From positions 1-41,070 of the forward strand of contig JAICHQ010000019.1 in assembly GCA_025924815.1 (NCBI GenBank): 41,070 nucleotides of DNA, given 5' to 3'. This document shows positions 13,891 through 21,168 of the stretch, piece by piece. The translations under genes and the position numbers were made by a program. Origin of the DNA: Nocardioides sp. (GTDB lineage: Bacteria > Actinomycetota > Actinomycetes > Propionibacteriales > Nocardioidaceae). Each line of letters opens with the position of its first letter. Within the stretch, counting starts at the first letter, position 1. The notes under the pieces are model-generated. The model had not been told where the DNA came from, searched no databases, and saw only the letters and a program-made list of their open reading frames with translations.

Positions 13891-14985
13891 TCACTCCTCG
13901 GCGACGAATGCCGGCCACGTCGTGATGATCCGCGCACCGCCCCCGGGCGCATCGTCGATGGTGACGGATCCGCCGTGGGCGCGGACGAGACCGTTGACCA
14001 GGTATAGCCCCAGCCCCGACCCGCCGCGCTGACCGGTGGTCCAGAACTTCGTGAACGCGCGTCGGCGGATCTCGGGCGGGATGCCGTCGCCCGAGTCGTC
14101 GACCTGGACGACCACGCCCTCCTCCTCCTCCGAGGCCGTGACCGTCACCGGGTCGGACCCGTGCCGGATCGCGTTCTCGATCAGGTTGGTGAGCACCTGG
14201 GTGAGCTTGTCCGGGTCGGCCCAGATCTGGGGCAGGTCGTCCGGCGCGACGAGCGCGATGCGGTGTGGCGCGCCGGCCCGGACGCTCTCGATGACCCTGC
14301 CGACCAGGATCGGGACGTCGCACGGGCGCTGGTGCATGGAGAGCCGACCGGTGTCGAGGCGCGCCACGTCGAGGAGCTCGGTGATCAGCCGGCTGAGGCG
14401 GTCGGAGTCGGCGTGCACGGTGGTGAGCATCAGCTTCTTCTGCTCGTCGTTGAGCCGGTCCCAGCGGTTGAGGAGAGCCTGCACGAAGCCCTTGACCCCG
14501 GTCAGGGGCGAGCGCAGCTCGTGCGCGACCGTGGCCACGAGGTCGGAACGGTCGCGATCCAGCCGCGCCCTGGCCCGGCCCGAGCGCAGGGAGACGGCGA
14601 CGTCGCTGACGGGGCCGAGCCCGGGCCCGCGGTGGATGCGCGCGGTCACCAGCACCTCCTCGCCGGACGGGGAGATCCACGACTGCTCGGGGACGCCGGT
14701 GCGGGTGACCAGTCCGTCGTAGGGCCTCGTGCACGCCACCCAGCTCACGCCCTCCTGGTTGGTCACGGTGAGCACCTCGGCGAGCAGGCGGCCCTCGGCC
14801 GCCTCGGGCGTGGTGCCCAGCAGCGAGGCCGCCCGGCCGTTGACCAGCCGGACGACGGCCCGGTCGTCGGCGATCACGACCCCGTCGGGCAGCACGTCCA
14901 CGGCCTGCCGAGCATCGACGACCATGTGCGCGGTGACGTCCTCGGACGCGCCGGGCCTGTCGGGTACGTCGACGGCAGGATCCAC
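13891..14985 (-). CDS. Cytoplasmic PAS-domain sensor histidine kinase (orphan)
   Basis: 364 residues, no membrane segment. A PAS-like domain (about 25-130, LPDGVVIADDRAVVRLVNG) is followed by a HisKA dimerisation domain with VAHELRSPLTGVKGF (phospho-acceptor H155), then a HATPase domain with N-box NLIENAIRHG, G1 VDDSGDGIP and G2 GSGLGLYLVNGLV. All catalytic boxes look intact. GTG 14985 is preferred because TAGGCT lies 7 bases before it and the family match starts soon after; ATG 14925 is an alternative. No response regulator is nearby, so its partner and the signal read by the PAS domain are unknown. Confidence 0.9.
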   Translation of the reverse strand: MDPAVDVPDRPGASEDVTAHMVVDARQAVDVLPDGVVIADDRAVVRLVNGRAASLLGTTPEAAEGRLLAEVLTVTNQEGVSWVACTRPYDGLVTRTGVPEQSWISPSGEEVLVTARIHRGPGLGPVSDVAVSLRSGRARARLDRDRSDLVATVAHELRSPLTGVKGFVQALLNRWDRLNDEQKKLMLTTVHADSDRLSRLITELLDVARLDTGRLSMHQRPCDVPILVGRVIESVRAGAPHRIALVAPDDLPQIWADPDKLTQVLTNLIENAIRHGSDPVTVTASEEEEGVVVQVDDSGDGIPPEIRRRAFTKFWTTGQRGGSGLGLYLVNGLVRAHGGSVTIDDAPGGGARIITTWPAFVAEE

Positions 14986-14992
14986 GCGCGGC

Positions 14993-14998
14993 AGCCTA
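14993..14998 (-). promoter_or_regulatory. Candidate -10 (TAGGCT) for the histidine kinase
   Basis: TAGGCT ends 7 bases before GTG 14985, the arrangement expected for a leaderless message. No -35 is recognisable. Confidence 0.4.
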
Positions 14999-15035
14999 GT
15001 GTGATGCGGGGCGGCGAGAGGGAGAAGCGCTGTGG

Positions 15036-15061
15036 GCGGCCCCTCCCCCCGGTGGGGCCGC
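15036..15061 (-). terminator. Hairpin, second of a tandem pair after the rRNA methylase
   Basis: GCGGCCCC (15036-15043) pairs with GGGGCCGC (15054-15061) around a 10-base loop. It repeats much of the sequence of the neighbouring hairpin at 15077-15105. The pair sits in the 247-base spacer between the methylase stop and the kinase start. Confidence 0.5.
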
Positions 15062-15076
15062 ACCGACAACGTTGGT

Positions 15077-15105
15077 GGACAGCCCCTCCCCCGTGGGGCC
15101 CGTCC
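15077..15105 (-). terminator. Hairpin, first of a tandem pair after the rRNA methylase
   Basis: GGAC plus GCCCC on the left pair with GGGGC plus GTCC on the right, with one bulge, around TCCCCCGT. It shares the core GCCCCTCCCCC-GTGGGGC with the other hairpin, so one probably arose from the other. The remainder of the spacer (15106-15232) holds a short AT-richer stretch near 15170-15205 with no convincing gene. Confidence 0.5.
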
Positions 15106-15232
15106 TCTGTCCGCGTCTCGGGAGTCGCGAACAAGAACTAAGATAGTGGCGACATCGGGGCCTGCACAACGGATTTCGCAGTTTTTCGGACTTTTTGCAT
15201 TGGAAAGAGTCCCCGGGCGCCCTTCCGAGGCA

Positions 15233-16069
15233 TCAGCTGCTGCGTCGTGCGCGGGCGCTCTCGTGAAGGCAGATCGCGGCAGCCGTCGCCAGGTTGAGAC
15301 TCTCCGCGCGCCCGGAGATCGGGATCCGGACCCGGTGATCCGCCAGCGCGGCCAGCTCCGCCGGCAAACCCCATGCCTCGTTGCCGAAGAGCCAGGCCGT
15401 GGGCCCGGCCAGGAGGTCGCCGGAGTCGTCGACGCTGAGCTCGCCGGCGCCGTCGGCCGCCAGGACGACCAGTCCCGCCGCCCGAGCCGCCGCGACCGCG
15501 CCGGCCGGCTCGGCCGCGAGGGCGACGGGCAGGTGGAACACGCTGCCGACGCTCGCCCGCACGGTCTTGGGGTTGTGCACGTCGACCGCATGCCCGGCCA
15601 GCACGACCGCCTGGGCACCGAGGGCGTCCGCGGTGCGCACGAGGTTGCCCGCGTTGCCGGGGTCGCGAACGTCGGCCGCGACGGTGACCAGGCCGGCGGG
15701 CCCGGCCGCGGCCGCGAGCGCGTCATCCATCGGGACGTCGAGGAAAGTGCACACCGCGACGACTCCCGCCGGGCTCACGCTGTCGCTGAGCGCGGCCAGC
15801 GCGCGGTCGTCGACGTACGACGTGCGGGGTGCGGCCGCGACCAGGGGCGCGTACTGCTCGGCAGCCGCAGGCGTGCAGAACACCTCGACGACGAGGTCAC
15901 GCTCGAGGGCGCCCGCGACGGCCTTCGGGCCGTCGGCGAGGAACAGCCGTCGCTCGGTGCGGACCGAACGGCGGCCGAGCCTGCGCGCCTCCTTGACCCG
16001 GGCGTTGCCGGCGGTCAACAGCGCCCGTGGTGTCGACAGGCTCGACCCACGAGCCCGGCCGTCGGCCAC
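15233..16069 (-). CDS. TrmH/SpoU-family RNA 2'-O-methyltransferase
   Basis: 278-residue SPOUT methyltransferase, probably acting on 23S rRNA. The three SpoU motifs are present: DVRDPGNAGNLVRTADA (motif 1), LFGNEAWGLP (motif 2) and IPISGRAESLNLATAAAI (motif 3), which build the knotted AdoMet site. The N-terminal part (GNARVKEARRLGRRSVR) is the RNA-binding substrate domain. It follows rplT by 7 bases, the usual place for this family in the infC operon. The first 15 or so residues are encoded by a copy of a dispersed repeat (16027-16053), so the true start could be slightly downstream of GTG 16069. Confidence 0.9.
   Translation of the reverse strand: MADGRARGSSLSTPRALLTAGNARVKEARRLGRRSVRTERRLFLADGPKAVAGALERDLVVEVFCTPAAAEQYAPLVAAAPRTSYVDDRALAALSDSVSPAGVVAVCTFLDVPMDDALAAAAGPAGLVTVAADVRDPGNAGNLVRTADALGAQAVVLAGHAVDVHNPKTVRASVGSVFHLPVALAAEPAGAVAAARAAGLVVLAADGAGELSVDDSGDLLAGPTAWLFGNEAWGLPAELAALADHRVRIPISGRAESLNLATAAAICLHESARARRSS
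16027..16053. repeat. Dispersed repeat family 1, copy a (inside the methylase N-terminus)
   Basis: On the plus strand the half-sites read GGTGTCGAC and CTCGACCCAC, separated by 3 bases. They match the family consensus GGTCTCGAC / CTCGACCGAC with two differences. It encodes roughly residues 6-14 of the methylase. Confidence 0.6.
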
Positions 16070-16076
16070 GGTGGCC

Positions 16077-16460
16077 TCAGGAGGCCTTGGGTGCGTTGAC
16101 GTCCTCGGGAAGGGCTGCTTGGGCGGTCTCGACGAGCGCGGCGAACGCCGGGGCGTCGTTGACGGCCAGGTCGGCGAGGATCTTGCGGTCGATCTCGACG
16201 CCGGCGAGGTTCAGACCCTGGATGAACCGGTTGTAGGTCATCCCGTTGGCGCGGGCAGCGGCGTTGATGCGCTGGATCCACAGCCTGCGGAAGTCGCCCT
16301 TGCGCGCCTTGCGGTCACGGTAGCTGTAGACCAGCGAGTGGGTGACCTGCTCCTTGGCCTTGCGGTACAGCCGCGAGCGCTGACCGCGGTAGCCGCTGGC
16401 CCGGTCGAGGGTGGTCCTGCGCTTCTTGTGGGCGTTCACTGCCCGCTTGACGCGTGCCAT
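16077..16460 (-). CDS. rplT: 50S ribosomal protein L20
   Basis: bL20 binds 23S rRNA early in large-subunit assembly. The 127-residue protein begins [15 protein letters not shown] and contains [19 protein letters not shown] and [13 protein letters not shown], all characteristic of bL20. Its basic N-terminal tail is the assembly part, and the globular domain follows from about residue 60. It is third in the infC-rpmI-rplT order. In Firmicutes and E. coli L20 represses this operon; whether it does so here is unknown. Confidence 0.98.
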   Translation of the reverse strand: MARVKRAVNAHKKRRTTLDRASGYRGQRSRLYRKAKEQVTHSLVYSYRDRKARKGDFRRLWIQRINAAARANGMTYNRFIQGLNLAGVEIDRKILADLAVNDAPAFAALVETAQAALPEDVNAPKAS

Positions 16461-16583
16461 GGGTGGTTCTCCTTGCGGTTCGGATCTGTGTGTCTCGTGG
16501 GTGCGGCTCGCGCGCCGAGCGCGCTCACCGTTCGCGGCGGTCGAGCGCCCCGGCCGCGCCGGGTCGCTCGATGCTCGCTCGGG

Positions 16584-16796
16584 TCAGCGACCCAGCAGCC
16601 TCTTGGCAGCCTTGACGTCGGCCGGGGCGACCTCGACCAGGCCGCTCTTCTGGCGGTGCTTCTTGCGGCTGCCGGTGGTCGGGGCCGAGGCGAAGGCAGC
16701 GCCGGACTTCCGACCGGTCTGGAGCCGGCGGAGCTTGCCGGTCCCGGTCACCTTGAACCGCTTCTTGGCGCCGGAGTGCGTCTTGTTCTTCGGCAT
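16584..16796 (-). CDS. rpmI: 50S ribosomal protein L35
   Basis: bL35 is a small basic protein of the large subunit. All 70 residues fit the family: MPKNKTHSGAKKRFKVTGTGKLRR at the start and QKSGLVEVAPADVKAAKRLL at the end. It sits 96 bases after infC and 123 bases before rplT. The second spacer (16461-16583) includes a short GCGCGC stem and no gene. Confidence 0.98.
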   Translation of the reverse strand: MPKNKTHSGAKKRFKVTGTGKLRRLQTGRKSGAAFASAPTTGSRKKHRQKSGLVEVAPADVKAAKRLLGR

Positions 16797-16867
16797 GGTT
16801 CCTCTTCCTGTTCTACGTCGTGGGGCCGGGGGGCGCGGCCCTGCGCTGGATCTGGTGGATCGAGCCC

Positions 16868-16905
16868 TTCGCTCAGGTCTCGATCGGTTCGCTCAGGCCT
16901 CGATC
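16868..16905. repeat. Tandem duplication of about 18 bases spanning the infC stop codon
   Basis: TTCGCTCAGGTCTCGATC (16868-16885) and TTCGCTCAGGCCTCGATC (16888-16905) on the plus strand differ at one base and lie 20 bases apart. The copy at higher coordinate contains the infC stop. The duplication creates a second stop-like TGA downstream. Confidence 0.7.
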
Positions 16906-17576
16906 TCGGGATCGAGGTTCTCGCTGCGGCCGCGCTCCTTCTTCGCAGCGACCGCGTGCCCGGCGTTGTGCGCCGTGCGCTCGGCACGCTCCTCGGCCTC
17001 GTCGGCGGCCCGGGCGGCCATGCGCTCGGCCTTCGCCGCCTCCATCTCGACCTTGGCCTCGGCCTTCTTCTTGTGCGGCCCGAGCACCATGATCATGTTG
17101 CGGCCGTCCTGCTTGGGGGCCGACTCCACGAAGCCCAGCTCCGTGACGTCCTCGGCCAGCCGCTGCAGCAGCCGGAAACCCAGCTCGGGGCGGTGCTGCT
17201 CACGACCGCGGAACATGATGGTGATCTTCACCTTGTCGCCGGCCTTGAGGAACCGCACGACGTGACCCTTCTTCGTCGCGTAGTCGTGCGCGTCGATCTT
17301 GGGACGGAGCTTCATCTCCTTGATGATCACGTTCGTCTGGTTCCGCCGGGCCTCACGGGCCTTCTGGGCGTTCTCGTACTTGAACTTCCCGTAGTCCATG
17401 AGCTTGCAGACCGGGGGCTTGCCCATCGGGGCGATCTCGACCAGGTCGAGGTCCGCCTCCTGCGCGAGCTTGAGGGCCTCGCCCGTGGGGACGATGCCGA
17501 CGGTCTCGCCGTTGGGTCCGACGAGCCGGACCTCGGGAACCCGGATCCGGTCGTTGATGCGTAGCTCGGTGCTGAT
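16893..17576 (-). CDS. infC: Translation initiation factor IF-3, ATC start
   Basis: IF-3 binds the 30S subunit and rejects wrong start codons. Over 227 residues the N-domain ([22 protein letters not shown]), linker ([14 protein letters not shown]) and C-domain ([25 protein letters not shown]) are clear. The tail after residue 180 is Ala/Glu-rich and longer than in E. coli. No ATG, GTG or TTG fits the family N-terminus. The frame there begins at ATC 17576, with a GGAGG 4 bases upstream; the nearby ATG is out of frame. Non-canonical infC starts (AUU in E. coli) allow IF-3 to limit its own synthesis, which is the likely role here. Confidence 0.93.
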   Translation of the reverse strand: MSTELRINDRIRVPEVRLVGPNGETVGIVPTGEALKLAQEADLDLVEIAPMGKPPVCKLMDYGKFKYENAQKAREARRNQTNVIIKEMKLRPKIDAHDYATKKGHVVRFLKAGDKVKITIMFRGREQHRPELGFRLLQRLAEDVTELGFVESAPKQDGRNMIMVLGPHKKKAEAKVEMEAAKAERMAARAADEAEERAERTAHNAGHAVAAKKERGRSENLDPEIEA

Positions 17577-17654
17577 GTGTCCTCCATGATGTCGGCAGTG
17601 TGGTGCCGCTGGGGTGACCCAGCGTGTTGCGAGTGTCCTGCCGTGAAACGACGA

Positions 17655-17681
17655 GAGCCCCCGCGCGACGCGCGGAGGCTC
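17655..17681 (-). promoter_or_regulatory. Strong hairpin in the infC leader (possible attenuator)
   Basis: Arms 17655-17667 and 17669-17681 (GAGCCCCCGCGCG against CGCGCGGAGGCTC) pair over 13 positions with one G-U in the transcript. On the minus strand it is followed by TCGTCGTTT. It lies about 80 bases before the infC start in a leader of about 265 bases, so it could be a conditional terminator controlling infC-rpmI-rplT. Confidence 0.5.
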
Positions 17682-17846
17682 CTGGATCGCGTCCGGGGTG
17701 GCGAACACCTGTGACCAGGCGCTCCACACCAGGGTGCGGACCGGACCCGACGACCTGGTGGTGCTGCGGTCGATGCGGGTGGGAGGGAGCCTCCACTTGT
17801 CGGATCGGTGCCCTCCGGGTGGAGCGACCCCGATCGGTCGGTGACC

Positions 17847-17852
17847 AGGATA
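17847..17852 (-). promoter_or_regulatory. Candidate -10 (TATCCT) of the infC operon
   Basis: TATCCT on the minus strand, just beyond the stop of the SseB-like gene (17874), is the best -10 match in this region. The -35 region is poor. It would give the long leader that contains the hairpin above. Confidence 0.35.
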
Positions 17853-17873
17853 ACAACCGACGCGCGTGAGTGG

Positions 17874-18374
17874 CTATTCCTGACTGATCCAGGCCAGGCC
17901 CTCGCCGGTGCGCGCGAGCGTCCAGCCGCGGGCCAGACCCTCCAGCAGCTCGCCCTCCACGGCGTACGTCGCGGGTCCGGCGACGTCGACCACCAGCGCG
18001 GCCGCCCCCTCCTGGAGCGCCGACCGCGCCGCGAGCGCCGCGGAGACGGGCACCGGCCGGGCGTCCGAGCGCCAGGCCGTGAGGGTGTCGTGACCTGTGA
18101 ACGCCAGCAGCGCCTGCCGCCCGTCGCGTCCCGTGAGCAGGGCCGTACCCATGTCACTGGTCTTGTCGTGGGTCGAGTCCCGGTCGTCGACCTCCACCTC
18201 CCCGAGCACGGCGACCACGGGCACCAGCACCCGCGCTCGCTGCAGGACGGCGAAGACCTCGAGGTGGCGGGCCGGGTCCTCGGCGTACGCCGCCAGAGCC
18301 GCACGCAGCCCGGGGTCGGCCCCGCCGTCGTCGCCGGCGAAGCCCGGGTCGGGGATCCGTCGCGGCTCGGACAT
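17874..18374 (-). CDS. SseB-family N-terminal domain protein
   Basis: 166 residues. The stretch about 20-130 (ALAAYAEDPARHLEVFAVLQRARVLVPV and the MGTALLTGRDGRQALLAFTGHDTLTAW segment) matches the SseB N-terminal domain, common in actinobacteria. A short helical C-terminal part follows. No signal peptide or catalytic motif is visible and its role is unknown. ATG 18374 starts 26 bases from the divergent gene at 18401. It lies just upstream of the infC promoter region, a position I believe is frequent for this family in actinobacteria. Confidence 0.8.
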   Translation of the reverse strand: MSEPRRIPDPGFAGDDGGADPGLRAALAAYAEDPARHLEVFAVLQRARVLVPVVAVLGEVEVDDRDSTHDKTSDMGTALLTGRDGRQALLAFTGHDTLTAWRSDARPVPVSAALAARSALQEGAAALVVDVAGPATYAVEGELLEGLARGWTLARTGEGLAWISQE

Positions 18375-18400
18375 GCCGACGATCGTGCCATGCTGGAGGG

Positions 18401-18832
18401 GTGAACGACGTGTCGTGGGGGGCGCTGGCGCTGGCGTTGACGACGCTCGGCGGGATCTACACCTGGTGGGCGTTGCGGCATCGGGGCTTCGCGGCCGCGG
18501 TGCGCGGAGCCGGCCTCACCCTGTTGCCGCTGGCCGCCTGGATGACCGGGCTGCTGCAGGTGTTCGGCTCGGTGACCAACGCGTTCGTCCACTTCTTCAC
18601 CCGGCTGGTCTTCAGCCCCGTGGTGTGGCTCGGGATCGTCGTGTTCGTCGTGGCGTTCGTGCTGATCGGCGCCTCCCGCGCCGTGAGCAGCCGCCGAGCG
18701 CCCGAGCCGAAGGCCCGCCGGCGTCGTACCGACCAACCCAAGGCGGTCGGGCAGACGGCCAAGAGCGATCCCCTGATCGACGACGAGATGGCGGAGATCC
18801 AGGCGATCCTGAAGCGTCGCGGCATCTCCTGA
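18401..18832 (+). CDS. Small three-TM membrane protein of unknown function
   Basis: 143 residues with three likely membrane segments: about 5-24 (WGALALALTTLGGIYTWWAL), 36-55 and 70-91 (VVWLGIVVFVVAFVLIGAS). These are followed by a basic cytoplasmic stretch (SSRRAPEPKARRRRTDQP) and a charged C-terminus (DDEMAEIQAILKRRGIS). I do not recognise a functional family. GTG 18401 lies almost on top of the GGAGG at 18395; GTG 18410 in the same frame has more normal spacing and may be the real start. Its stop overlaps the next gene (TGATG), so the two are translated together. Confidence 0.75.
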   Translation: MNDVSWGALALALTTLGGIYTWWALRHRGFAAAVRGAGLTLLPLAAWMTGLLQVFGSVTNAFVHFFTRLVFSPVVWLGIVVFVVAFVLIGASRAVSSRRAPEPKARRRRTDQPKAVGQTAKSDPLIDDEMAEIQAILKRRGIS

Positions 18833-20064
18833 TGGACGCCGCCGGCGCGGGCGACTCTCCTGTCGCCCGCAACCGCCTGTGGGCCCGGCTCTCGGCGGCC
18901 GTCGCGACCCTCGACCCGCCGCCCGCGACGCCCCTGATGGTCGTCGACCTGGACGCCTTCGACGCGAACGCCGCGGACCTCGTCCGGCGTGCGGGTGGCA
19001 AGCCGATCCGGCTCGCCTCGAAGTCGGTGCGGGTGCCCGCCCTGATCCGGCGGGCGCTGGCGGCCCCCGGCTTCCACGGGGTGCTCGGCTACACCCTGAG
19101 GGAGGCGCTCTGGCTGGACCGGCAGGGCATCTCCGACGACGTCGTGATCGCCTACCCGACGGTCGATCGCGCGGCGCTGGTGGACCTGCTCGCATCACCG
19201 TCGGCGGCGGCGCACATCACGCTGATGGTCGACGACACCGCCCAGCTCGACGTCGTGGACTCGGTCCGCTCGTCGCGCGCTCAGCCGGTTCGCGTCGCTC
19301 TCGACATCGACGCGGGCCTCCGGTTCGGCGGTCAGCACGTCGGGCCCAAGCGCTCCCCCGTCCACGACGTCGAGGACGTCGTGAGGCTGGCCCGGCACGT
19401 CACCGAGCGGCCCGGGTTCGCCCTGGTGGGCGTGATGACGTACGAGGGGCAGGTCGCCGGCGTCCCCGACGACGTTCCGACGCAGCGGGCCCGGTCACTC
19501 GTCGTACGCCGCCTGAAGACCGCCTCGATGAGCCAGCTGGCCGAGCGACGGCGGGTCATCGCCCGCCGGCTGGGCGAGCTGGTCGAGCTGGAGTTCTGGA
19601 ATGCCGGTGGCTCGGGGTCGGTGGAGGCCACCGCCGCGGATGCCGCCGTCACCGAGATCGCGGCCGGATCGGGGTTGTTGGTGCCGGGGCTCTTCGACCA
19701 CTACCGGTCGTTCGCCCCCCGGCCGGCCGCCTTCTACGGCCTGCCGGTGACCCGCAAGCCGTCCCCCGCGATGGCGACGGTGCACGGTGGCGGGTTCCTG
19801 GCCTCCGGGCCGGTCGGCGCCGATCGCGCACCCGTTCCGTGGGCGCCTCCCGGTCTGCACCTGACCTCGCTCGAGGGGGCCGGCGAGGTGCAGACCCCGC
19901 TGACCGGCCATCCCGCTGCCCTGCTGCGGATCGGCGACCTGGTGTGGTTCCGGCACGCGAAGTCCGGCGAGCTCTTCGAGCACGCGAACACCGTGCGGCT
20001 GCTCGCGGGCGACGCGTTCGTGGACGAGGCCCCGACGTACCGAGGCTGTGGGAGGAGCTGGTGA
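18832..20064 (+). CDS. Fold-type III PLP enzyme: amino acid deaminase/aldolase
   Basis: 410 residues resembling D-threonine aldolase / D-serine dehydratase-like proteins with an alanine-racemase N-terminal barrel. PLPATPLMVVDLDAF-type entry is seen as PPATPLMVVDLDAFDANA near residue 30, and KPIRLASKSVRVPALIRR near 60 holds the likely PLP Lys (ASKS). VALDIDAGLRFGG and WNAGGSGSVEATAADAAVTE follow the family order. The C-terminal domain ends with GDLVWFRHAKSGELFEHANTV, including the metal-type H and C/H region of the family. The true substrate is unknown. It is coupled to the membrane protein upstream (TGATG) and to the kinase-like gene downstream (GTGA). Confidence 0.85.
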   Translation: MDAAGAGDSPVARNRLWARLSAAVATLDPPPATPLMVVDLDAFDANAADLVRRAGGKPIRLASKSVRVPALIRRALAAPGFHGVLGYTLREALWLDRQGISDDVVIAYPTVDRAALVDLLASPSAAAHITLMVDDTAQLDVVDSVRSSRAQPVRVALDIDAGLRFGGQHVGPKRSPVHDVEDVVRLARHVTERPGFALVGVMTYEGQVAGVPDDVPTQRARSLVVRRLKTASMSQLAERRRVIARRLGELVELEFWNAGGSGSVEATAADAAVTEIAAGSGLLVPGLFDHYRSFAPRPAAFYGLPVTRKPSPAMATVHGGGFLASGPVGADRAPVPWAPPGLHLTSLEGAGEVQTPLTGHPAALLRIGDLVWFRHAKSGELFEHANTVRLLAGDAFVDEAPTYRGCGRSW

Positions 20065-20645
20065 CCGACACCCCCGCCAACGCCCGCACGGTCCTCGACC
20101 TCGCCCGATCGCGCCCGCCCACGCTGGACCGTAACCGCCTGATCTGCGTCGACGGGCCGGCCGGGTCGGGGAAGACGACGTTGGCCGCCGAGCTCGCCGA
20201 GCTGTCCGGTGCGCCGGTCCTGCACATGGACGACATGTTCGAGGGCTGGCGTGGCCTGCCCCGGGTCACCAGCCAGCTGGAGTCGCTGTTGCTGCCCCTC
20301 GCGAAGGGGCGGTCGGGGTCCTACCAGCGGTGGGACTGGCCGGGCAACGCCTGGGCCGAGACGATCCTGGTCCCGCCCGCCCCGCTCCTCGTGCTCGAAG
20401 GGGTCGGCTCCGGCTCCGCACACCTCGCCCACCTGGTCACGGTGCTGGCGTGGGTCGAGGTGCCCTATGACCTGCGCAGGGACCGAGGGCTGGAGCGCGG
20501 CGGTGTCGGCGTCGCCGAGAACTGGCAGCAGTGGGCGGTCGACGAGCAGGCCCTGTTCGACCGCGAGCGCACACGCGAGCGCGCCGACCTGGTGCTGGAC
20601 GGCCGGGTCGGGTCGCTGCACGCGTCCCCCCGGACGGGGCGGTGA
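20061..20645 (+). CDS. Uridine kinase-like P-loop protein
   Basis: 194 residues of the P-loop NMP/nucleoside kinase fold. The Walker A is GPAGSGKTTLAAELA (about residues 32-46). HMDDMFEGWRGL provides the acidic substrate/Mg motif, PLLVLEGVGSG the Walker B strand, and YDLRRDRGLERG the lid region. The substrate is uncertain; annotators usually call these uridine kinase or (d)CMP kinase-like. GTG 20061 overlaps the previous stop (GTGA) with GGAGGAG upstream. Its stop codon lies in palindromic repeat element A (20641-20694). Confidence 0.8.
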   Translation: MTDTPANARTVLDLARSRPPTLDRNRLICVDGPAGSGKTTLAAELAELSGAPVLHMDDMFEGWRGLPRVTSQLESLLLPLAKGRSGSYQRWDWPGNAWAETILVPPAPLLVLEGVGSGSAHLAHLVTVLAWVEVPYDLRRDRGLERGGVGVAENWQQWAVDEQALFDRERTRERADLVLDGRVGSLHASPRTGR

Positions 20646-20694
20646 GCCTTCCATCTTCTCCGCGCCCCGAAACGTGGATCACCCACCGCCACCC
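20641..20694. repeat. Palindromic repeat family 2, element A
   Basis: GGTGA (20641-20645, containing the kinase stop TGA) pairs with TCACC (20679-20683), and TCCAT (20650-20654) with GTGGA (20674-20678). Its reverse complement matches element B (34919-34973) at 29 of 33 positions by eye across the core containing CCACGTTTCG. Confidence 0.65.
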
Positions 20695-20698
20695 GCGG

Positions 20699-20713
20699 CC
20701 CCCGCACCGGGGG
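20699..20713 (+). terminator. C5/G5 hairpin before the VOC gene
   Basis: CCCCC (20699-20703) and GGGGG (20709-20713) with a 5-base loop, about 55 bases after the kinase stop. Possible terminator of the three-gene operon; no T-run. Confidence 0.35.
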
Positions 20714-20735
20714 TGGGCCGTGCCAGGGTCGGGGC

Positions 20736-21149
20736 ATGGACCCACGCATCTCGTTCGTCACCCTCGCCGCCACCGATCTCACGGCCACCCGCGCGTTCTA
20801 CGTCGACGGGCTCGGCTGGACGCCGGAGCTCGACGTGCCCGGTGAGGTGGTGATGATCCGTGTCGGCGAGCACCTGGTGCTGTCGCTGTGGGACGAGGCG
20901 CAGTTCGAGGCCGAGGTGGGTCCGCTGGCGCGCGGCGACGGCGTACCCCCGTTCACGCTGGCCCACAACGTCGCCACCCGCGAGCAGGTCGACGCCGTCC
21001 TCGCCGACGCCCGGTCGGCCGGAGCGGTGGCCGGTGAGGCGACCGAGCGCGACTGGGGCGGCTACACCGGCTACTTCGTCGCCCCCGACGGCGTCCGCTG
21101 GGAGATCGCCTGGAACCCCGGGGAGATCGGGCGACTGGTGCTGCCCTGA
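20736..21149 (+). CDS. VOC (glyoxalase/bleomycin-resistance fold) protein
   Basis: 137 residues made of two beta-alpha-beta-beta-beta units. The first begins ISFVTLAATDLTATRAFYVDGLGW, and the second ends GYTGYFVAPDGVRWEIAWNPG with the usual metal-site Glu near the end (WEIAW). Enzymatic activity and substrate cannot be inferred. ATG 20736 is preceded by CAGGGT at a 6-base distance, so the message may be leaderless; no Shine-Dalgarno is visible. Confidence 0.85.
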   Translation: MDPRISFVTLAATDLTATRAFYVDGLGWTPELDVPGEVVMIRVGEHLVLSLWDEAQFEAEVGPLARGDGVPPFTLAHNVATREQVDAVLADARSAGAVAGEATERDWGGYTGYFVAPDGVRWEIAWNPGEIGRLVLP

Positions 21150-21155
21150 GGTGGC

Positions 21156-21161
21156 TAGGGT
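21156..21161 (+). promoter_or_regulatory. Candidate -10 (TAGGGT) for the aldose 1-epimerase gene
   Basis: TAGGGT ends 7 bases before ATG 21169, in the 19-base gap after the VOC gene. It suggests a leaderless transcript independent of the VOC gene. Confidence 0.4.
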
Positions 21162-21168
21162 CGCCTGC

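Noticed and set aside
15138..15374. 78-codon minus-strand frame overlapping the end of the rRNA methylase
   Set aside because: Overlaps a well-supported gene in another frame, has no domain and no ribosome site; the AT-richer segment alone does not make a gene.
17577..17846. His-rich leader peptide before infC
   Set aside because: A frame with HPHRPQHHQ exists, but it has no convincing start or ribosome site and no reason for histidine control of infC; chance is likely.
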